Assembly (NCBI GenBank): GCA_946401765.1
Contig: CAMIVJ010000062.1
Coordinates: 1-10,746, forward strand
Origin: an uncultured bacterium
GTDB taxonomy: Bacteria; Verrucomicrobiota; Kiritimatiellia; RFP12; UBA1067
Reading direction: 5' to 3'
DNA: 10,746 bases
Position numbers and translations under genes: made by a program. This document shows, in pieces, positions 6,710-10,746 of this stretch. The notes beneath the pieces are model-generated. The model searched no databases. It was not told where the DNA came from and worked only from the letters and a program-made list of their open reading frames with translations. Position 1 is the first letter of the stretch; every line of letters begins with the position of its first letter.

Positions 6710-8296
6710 TTATGGCCGTTGGGCGTATTCTGGCACGTCGCGGTAGCGGTCGTCGTCGCCCAAGTCCCTCCTTAGTTCGGCGAGGCGGCGCTTGAGGAAC
6801 TCCACCCTCGCGCGGCAGTCGGCCCGGCCGTATGCGTTGTCTAGCTCGTCGGGGTCCTTCTCGGTGCGGAAGTACTCCCACTCGTCGCGCTTGTAGTAGT
6901 ACACTAGCTTGTCCACAGGCGTCACCACCCCGTACCACGCGGCGGTCGCATGTTCGCCGCCCTCAACGTAGTAGCGGCAGTAGCATGCGTCGCGCGCTTC
7001 TGGCAGCGGACGCCCCGCGAGACTCTCCAGGAACGAGCGCCCCTGCATCGACTCTGGCGTCTTCGCGCCCGCAACCGCGAGGAACGTCGGCGCGAAGTCG
7101 ACGTTCGCCACGAGGTCCGCGTTGACGCTCCCAGGCTTGATGAGCGCCGGGCAGCGCGCGATGAACGGCATCTTCACCACCTCCTCCATGATGAAGCGCT
7201 TGTCGTAGAGGCCGTGGTCGCCGAGGAAGAAGCCCTGGTCGGAGGTGTAGATCACGAGCGTATTGTCCAGCACGCCCTTCTCCTTCAGGAAGGCCGTCAT
7301 CTCGCCCACCGAGTCGTCAACAGACTGCACGCACGCCAGATAGTCCTGCATGTACCTGAGGTACGAAAGCGCAATCTTCGCGCGCGGCGTGATGCCCTCG
7401 GGCCAGTCGTCCACGTACTCGCCCCTGGCGTTCTTCCGCCCCTCCCATGCGCGGCCCTCGAACTCGAACTTCCCGCCCTCGCGGAAGTAGCGCGCAAGCT
7501 TGAGGTCGGCGCCAGGGCGCATGTGCTTCAGCAGCGTCATCGCCGTGGTGCGTATCGGCGAGGCGCGTCCTGCGAAGTCGTCGAAAAGCGTCGCGGGCGG
7601 CGGGATCTCCTTCAGCGTCAGCTTCCTGAACGGCGCACGGTACTTGTTGCTCGGCAGCCAGTTGCGGTGGGGCGCCTTGTGGTGCATCATCGTGAAGAAC
7701 GGCTTGCCCGATGCGATCGCGGCGGAAATAACTTCCTTCGTGACGCGCGTGAGGTTCTCCGTGGCGTATTCGCCCTTGTAGGTGGTCTTCACCACCTTGC
7801 CGTCCCTGCGTTCGAAGAACCAGGGGTCCCAGTACACGCCCTGCCCGCCGTAGATCATCCAGCGGTCCCAGTCGCCGTCGCGCACCGTGTCGGGTCCGCC
7901 CACGTGCCACTTGCCCAGGAAGGCCGTGTAGTAGCCTGCGTCGCGCATGTAGCCGCCCACCGTCTTGATGGAAGGCGAGAGGCTGTTGAACGTGGGCACG
8001 CCGTTGCGGTGGCTGTACTGCCCGGTGAGGATGCCGGCGCGGCTGGGGGCGCAGATGGGGTTTGTGCAGCAGCAGTTGGAGAAGCGCATTCCCTCGCGCG
8101 CGAGGGCGTCCATGTGGGGCGTGCGGTTGATCTTCGAGCCGTATGCGGAGATGGCGTGTGCCGCATGGTCGTCCGTCATGATGAAGAGCACGTTGAGGCG
8201 CGCGTCGCGCGCCGCGCCGATGAGCCCGCGCGGCAGCAGCCCGGCGAGCGCGGCGCCGCCAGCCGCGCGCATGAAGTCCTTTCTTCCGATGCTCAT
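6710..8296 (-). CDS. Exported S1-family sulfatase (formylglycine type)
   Basis: The 528-residue protein hydrolyses sulfate esters, probably on a host or algal/plant glycan. It has the formylglycine signature C82-A-P-S-R86 followed by GILTG, metal ligands D42/D43 and D353/Q354 (SDQGFFLGDHG), GKWH (128-131, with K129 and H131) and HKAPHRNW (206-213). The SDQGFxLGxHG, KAPHRNW and DKRF features resemble the polysaccharide sulfatases with a C-terminal DUF4976-type region, whose pattern (EWEYFRTEKDPDELDN) is near the end. The substrate is unknown. The N-terminus GRKDFM plus a weakly hydrophobic AAGGAALAGLL stretch is Tat-like, with RK instead of RR. C82 needs an activating enzyme (anaerobic radical-SAM maturase or FGE), and none is encoded in this window. 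Its start overlaps the folD stop as ATGA with a strong ribosome-binding site, so it is co-translated with folD. Confidence 0.93.
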   Translation of the reverse strand: MSIGRKDFMRAAGGAALAGLLPRGLIGAARDARLNVLFIMTDDHAAHAISAYGSKINRTPHMDALAREGMRFSNCCCTNPICAPSRAGILTGQYSHRNGVPTFNSLSPSIKTVGGYMRDAGYYTAFLGKWHVGGPDTVRDGDWDRWMIYGGQGVYWDPWFFERRDGKVVKTTYKGEYATENLTRVTKEVISAAIASGKPFFTMMHHKAPHRNWLPSNKYRAPFRKLTLKEIPPPATLFDDFAGRASPIRTTAMTLLKHMRPGADLKLARYFREGGKFEFEGRAWEGRKNARGEYVDDWPEGITPRAKIALSYLRYMQDYLACVQSVDDSVGEMTAFLKEKGVLDNTLVIYTSDQGFFLGDHGLYDKRFIMEEVVKMPFIARCPALIKPGSVNADLVANVDFAPTFLAVAGAKTPESMQGRSFLESLAGRPLPEARDACYCRYYVEGGEHATAAWYGVVTPVDKLVYYYKRDEWEYFRTEKDPDELDNAYGRADCRARVEFLKRRLAELRRDLGDDDRYRDVPEYAQRP

Positions 8297-9186
8297 GCGG
8301 CTCCTCCTGCTGCGCGGCGGGCGCTTTCAAGCGTGTTCCAGAGAAGCATCGTGATCGTCATCGGGCCCACCCCGCCGGGAACTGGCGTGATGGCGGACGC
8401 TACCTCGGCGCACGAGGCGAAGTCGGCGTCGCCGCATAGGCGGTAGCCCTTCGGCTTCGTGGGGTCGCTCACGCGGTTCACGCCCACGTCGATCACAACG
8501 GCCCCCGGCTTGATCATGTCGCCGGTGAGCGTGTTGGGGCGGCCCGCCGCAACCACCACCACGTCGGCCGTTCTGGTGTACACGGAGACGTCGGGCGTGC
8601 CGGTGTGGCAGAGCGTGACCGTTGCGTTCGCGTGCGGCGCCTTGCGCGCGAGCAGCGCGGCCACTGGCTTGCCCACGATGTTCGAGCGGCCTATCACCAC
8701 CGCGTGCTTTCCGGCCACGTCAAGGCCGGCCTCCTCGATCAGCTTCAGTATGCCGTGCGGTGTGCACGGAAGGAAGCATTCCTCGCCGATGAGCATCTTC
8801 CCCACGTTTACGGGCGTGAAGCCGTCAACGTCCTTCTCGGGGGATATCGCGTCGATCACGCGCTTCTCGGAAATGCCCTTCGGCAGCGGCAGCTGCACGA
8901 GTATGCCGTGTATCGTGGGGTCGGCGTTGAGCGACTTCACGGCGTCGATCACCGCGTCCTCGGCCGCATCCGCCGGCATGCGTATCTCGCAGGAGATCAT
9001 CCCGGCGTCGCGGCACGCCTTCTCCTTCGCCGTGACGTAGCTCACTGACGCCGGATTGTCGCCCACCAGAATCACCGCAAGCCCCGGCGTGACGCCCTTC
9101 TCCGCCTTCAGCGCCGCCACTCCCGCCGCGATCTCAGCGCGCGTGCGCTCTGCAAGCTTCTTTCCGTCTATCGTCTTTGCGCTCAT
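8293..9186 (-). CDS. folD: Bifunctional methylenetetrahydrofolate dehydrogenase / methenyltetrahydrofolate cyclohydrolase
   Basis: FolD interconverts 5,10-methylene-THF and 10-formyl-THF with NADP(H) in the cytoplasm, supplying one-carbon units for purines and formyl-Met-tRNA. The 297-residue length is normal. Visible signatures are VGDNPASVSYVTAKEKAC (41-58) with catalytic Y50 and K54, LVQLPLP (96-102, Q98), KDVDGF (118-123, D121), the Rossmann segment VIGRSNIVGKP (164-174) and PVPGGVGPMT (268-277). All active-site residues expected for the bifunctional enzyme are present. The ATG at 9186 is preceded by an AAGGA-like ribosome-binding site about 10 nt away. It follows rarA by 49 bp with no visible terminator or promoter, so it is probably expressed from the rarA promoter. 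Confidence 0.97.
   Translation of the reverse strand: MSAKTIDGKKLAERTRAEIAAGVAALKAEKGVTPGLAVILVGDNPASVSYVTAKEKACRDAGMISCEIRMPADAAEDAVIDAVKSLNADPTIHGILVQLPLPKGISEKRVIDAISPEKDVDGFTPVNVGKMLIGEECFLPCTPHGILKLIEEAGLDVAGKHAVVIGRSNIVGKPVAALLARKAPHANATVTLCHTGTPDVSVYTRTADVVVVAAGRPNTLTGDMIKPGAVVIDVGVNRVSDPTKPKGYRLCGDADFASCAEVASAITPVPGGVGPMTITMLLWNTLESARRAAGGAA
8297..8308 (-). promoter_or_regulatory. Strong ribosome-binding site for the sulfatase, inside folD
   Basis: AGGAGG (8308-8303) lies 6 nt before the sulfatase ATG at 8296 and within the last codons of folD. With the 4-nt ATGA overlap this fixes the sulfatase start and implies translational coupling. Confidence 0.8.
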
Positions 9187-9235
9187 CTCTCTCGCTTCCT
9201 TCTCTCTCTTCGCTGTTTCAAATGCGTCTTTTCCA

Positions 9236-10534
9236 CTACGCCTCGCCTCTCAGCGCGGCCATGCGCTTTGATATGGTGGCCTCGTATCCCTGCTCCGACG
9301 GCTCGTAGTACCTCACCGGTATTCGCAGGTACATCTGCTCCGTCCATGCCCCGGCATACGAATGCGGGTACTTGTATCCTATGTTCTCCTCGGCGCCTAT
9401 CGCATTCACGTGCACGTTCTTCAGATGCTCGGGCACGGGCTGCACCGCGCCCTTCTCCACGTCGTGCCACGCCTTCTCCAGCGCCTCGTAGGAGCGGTTG
9501 GACTTCGGGGCCGTGGCAAGGTACGTGGTGGCCTGCGCGAGCGATATGCGCGCCTCCGGCATTCCCACGAACTCCACCGCCTGCAGAGCGCCGACGGCTA
9601 CGGTCAACCCACGCGGGTCGGCGTTGCCGATGTCCTCCGAGGCGAGTATCACCAGCCGGCGCGCGATGAAGCGAGGGTCCTCGCCCGCCACAAGCATCTT
9701 CGCAAGCCAGTACACCGCCGCATCGGGGTCCGAGCCGCGCACCGACTTGATGAAGGCGCTTATCGTGTCGTAGTGGCCGTCCTCTTTCTTGTCGTACTGC
9801 ACGATGCGCCGCTGCACGCACTCCTGGATCACCTCGGGCGTGAGGTGTATCACGCCGTCCGAGCCGGGCGGCGTGGAGCGCACCGCCACCTCAAGCGCCG
9901 TGAGCGCGTGACGGCCGTCGCCGTCGCTTATTTCGGAGAGGAACCTCCGCGCCTCGTCGTAGAGCTTCACTGGCACCCTGCCGTAGCCGCGCTCCGGATC
10001 TGCGAGCGCCCGGTCGAGAAGCGTGGCCGTCTCGTCTGGCGTGAGCGGCTTCAGCTCGAAAACGAGCGAACGGCTAGTGAGAGGCGTGTTGACGAACATC
10101 GAGGGGTTGTGCGTGGTGGCGCCGATGAGCACCACCGTGCCGTCCTCCACGTAGGGCAGCAGCACGTCCTGCTGCGACTTGTTGAAGCGGTGTATCTCGT
10201 CCACGAAGAGAATCGTGCCCATGCCGCCAAGCTCGTTGCGGGCGCGGTCGCACACCTTGCGTATCTCGGCCACGTTCGAGACCACGCCGGAGCAGCGCAC
10301 GAACGCGCGCTGGGTGGACTTCGCTATCACCTCCGCGAGGGTCGTCTTGCCGCAGCCGGGCGGACCGAAGAGAATGATGTTCGTGAGCCTGTCCGCCTCG
10401 ATCACCCTGCGCAGCAGCTTGCCCTCGCCAAGTATGTGGCGCTGCCCCACAACCTCTTCGAGGGTGCGCGGGCGCATCCGGGCCGCAAGCGGCTCGGTGG
10501 TCCTAAGCGCCATCTCCGTTTCACTTCTCTTCAT
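9236..10534 (-). CDS. rarA: Replication-associated recombination protein A (AAA+ ATPase, MgsA/RarA)
   Basis: RarA/MgsA is the bacterial relative of Mgs1/WRNIP1, a clamp-loader-like AAA+ ATPase acting at stalled replication forks. From the ATG at 10534 the protein has 432 residues, near the usual size. It opens with the typical PLAARMRPRTLEEVVGQ block, followed by Walker A GPPGCGKT (57-64), Walker B ILFVDEIHRFNK (108-119, D112) and a sensor-1 region GATTHNPSMFVN. The C-terminal tetramerisation part contains IKSVRGSDPDAAVYWLA, RRLVILASEDIGNADP and NVHVNAIG, all diagnostic for RarA. The ATG at 10513 is an alternative start and fits the conserved core equally well. An upstream extension to 10639 runs back through the promoter and is rejected. 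A GAGG lies 11-13 nt before the chosen start. It is the first gene of the rarA-folD-sulfatase group. Confidence 0.94.
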   Translation of the reverse strand: MKRSETEMALRTTEPLAARMRPRTLEEVVGQRHILGEGKLLRRVIEADRLTNIILFGPPGCGKTTLAEVIAKSTQRAFVRCSGVVSNVAEIRKVCDRARNELGGMGTILFVDEIHRFNKSQQDVLLPYVEDGTVVLIGATTHNPSMFVNTPLTSRSLVFELKPLTPDETATLLDRALADPERGYGRVPVKLYDEARRFLSEISDGDGRHALTALEVAVRSTPPGSDGVIHLTPEVIQECVQRRIVQYDKKEDGHYDTISAFIKSVRGSDPDAAVYWLAKMLVAGEDPRFIARRLVILASEDIGNADPRGLTVAVGALQAVEFVGMPEARISLAQATTYLATAPKSNRSYEALEKAWHDVEKGAVQPVPEHLKNVHVNAIGAEENIGYKYPHSYAGAWTEQMYLRIPVRYYEPSEQGYEATISKRMAALRGEA

Positions 10535-10589
10535 TTCTTTGCTCGCCTCTCCGCGCCCCGCCGATTCCGGCACGCACGGACGTCCGCAC

Positions 10590-10598
10590 ATTATATCA
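10590..10598 (-). promoter_or_regulatory. Extended -10 promoter of rarA
   Basis: TGATATAAT on the minus strand (10598-10590) is a perfect -10 with the TGn extension. No good -35 lies 16-18 bp upstream (TCCTAC at the 17-bp position). The predicted start is near 10583, about 49 nt before the rarA ATG. Confidence 0.6.
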
Positions 10599-10625
10599 AA
10601 ATTCCGCCGCCAGTAGGACGACAAG

Positions 10626-10642
10626 ATTGCAATTTGCAAATT
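10626..10642. repeat. Overlapping TTGCAA-centred palindromes between divergent promoters
   Basis: ATTGCAAT (10626-10633) and AATTTGCAAATT (10631-10642) are both perfect palindromes and overlap by three bases. Their TTGCAA cores start 7 bp apart. A third TTGCAA at 10657-10662 serves as the probable -35 of the tRNA promoter. The site lies between the rarA and tRNA promoters and could be an operator or simply AT-rich promoter DNA. Confidence 0.35.
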
Positions 10643-10656
10643 CTGAAAATTCGCGC

Positions 10657-10685
10657 TTGCAATTCACATCCGCTTTTGATACACT
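10657..10685 (+). promoter_or_regulatory. Sigma-70-type promoter of the tRNA gene
   Basis: A -35 TTGCAA (10657-10662), a 17-bp spacer and a -10 TACACT (10680-10685), with TGA just before the -10. The predicted start is near 10692, leaving a leader of about 20 nt before the tRNA. Confidence 0.7.
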
Positions 10686-10711
10686 ATTATTCGTTTTCCG
10701 CAAGGAAAGTC

Positions 10712-10746
10712 GGGCGCCTAGCTCAGTTGGTTAGAGCACTACCTTC
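10712..10746 (+). tRNA. tRNA gene, 5' half only (cut by window edge)
   Basis: The sequence fits tRNA positions 1-34. The acceptor strand is GGGCGCC, then U8-A9, a D arm GCTC/GAGC with the AGTTGGTTA loop, A26, and an anticodon stem 5' strand CTACC followed by U32-U33-C34. The first anticodon base is therefore C. The ACTACCTTC pattern would suit tRNA-Val(CAC), but the remaining anticodon bases lie outside the window, so the identity is open. Confidence 0.9.

Noticed and set aside
6950..8446. 498-codon plus-strand open frame opposite the sulfatase
   Set aside because: It is a mirror of the sulfatase and the end of folD; the product is His/Arg/Val-rich low-information sequence with no motif.
10535..10639. 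35-residue N-terminal extension of rarA
   Set aside because: It would read through the predicted -10 region at 10590-10598, and the conserved RarA start begins after residue 43 of that extended frame.

Overview
The window is a GC-rich, gene-dense bacterial chromosome segment. Seven complete genes and one gene cut by the left edge all lie on the minus strand. A tRNA cut by the right edge lies on the plus strand. I see no mobile element, CRISPR array or phage signature. Several traits point to the PVC superphylum, most likely a Kiritimatiellota/Verrucomicrobiota-type anaerobe: a very long GreA, a dksA-lspA pair (from memory also adjacent in Chlamydia), a histone-like Lys/Ala/Pro tail on the DksA-type protein, a secreted sulfatase, and a secreted phosphatase-superfamily enzyme carrying LamG modules. 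The phylum is an inference; no marker gene settles it.

Right to left, which is the direction of transcription. A short intergenic region (about 10535-10711) holds divergent promoters, one for the tRNA to the right and one for rarA to the left. The first operon is rarA (replication-fork AAA+ ATPase), folD (one-carbon folate enzyme) and a formylglycine sulfatase. folD and the sulfatase share an ATGA overlap, with a perfect AGGAGG ribosome-binding site for the sulfatase inside the end of folD.

A new promoter (6658-6686) starts the second operon: greA (long form), dksA-like, lspA and miaA. These genes are 28 bp apart or overlap by 1 and 14 nt. The operon pairs two proteins of families that enter the RNA polymerase secondary channel with lipoprotein signal peptidase and a tRNA isopentenyl-type transferase. 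The MiaA is unusually compact.

A third promoter (2247-2275) drives a transcript whose 5' end can form an 8-bp hairpin. It leads into a secreted alkaline-phosphatase-superfamily enzyme with a LamG domain and the beginning of a second module, running off the left edge. This gene has no stop codon in the window and is easily missed.

No complete novel system such as a defence island is evident. The parts most worth attention are the DksA fusion, the compact MiaA, the greA-dksA pairing, the folD-sulfatase coupling, the modular phosphatase with its structured leader, and a shared promoter form (TGn extended -10, often with TTGCAA as -35).
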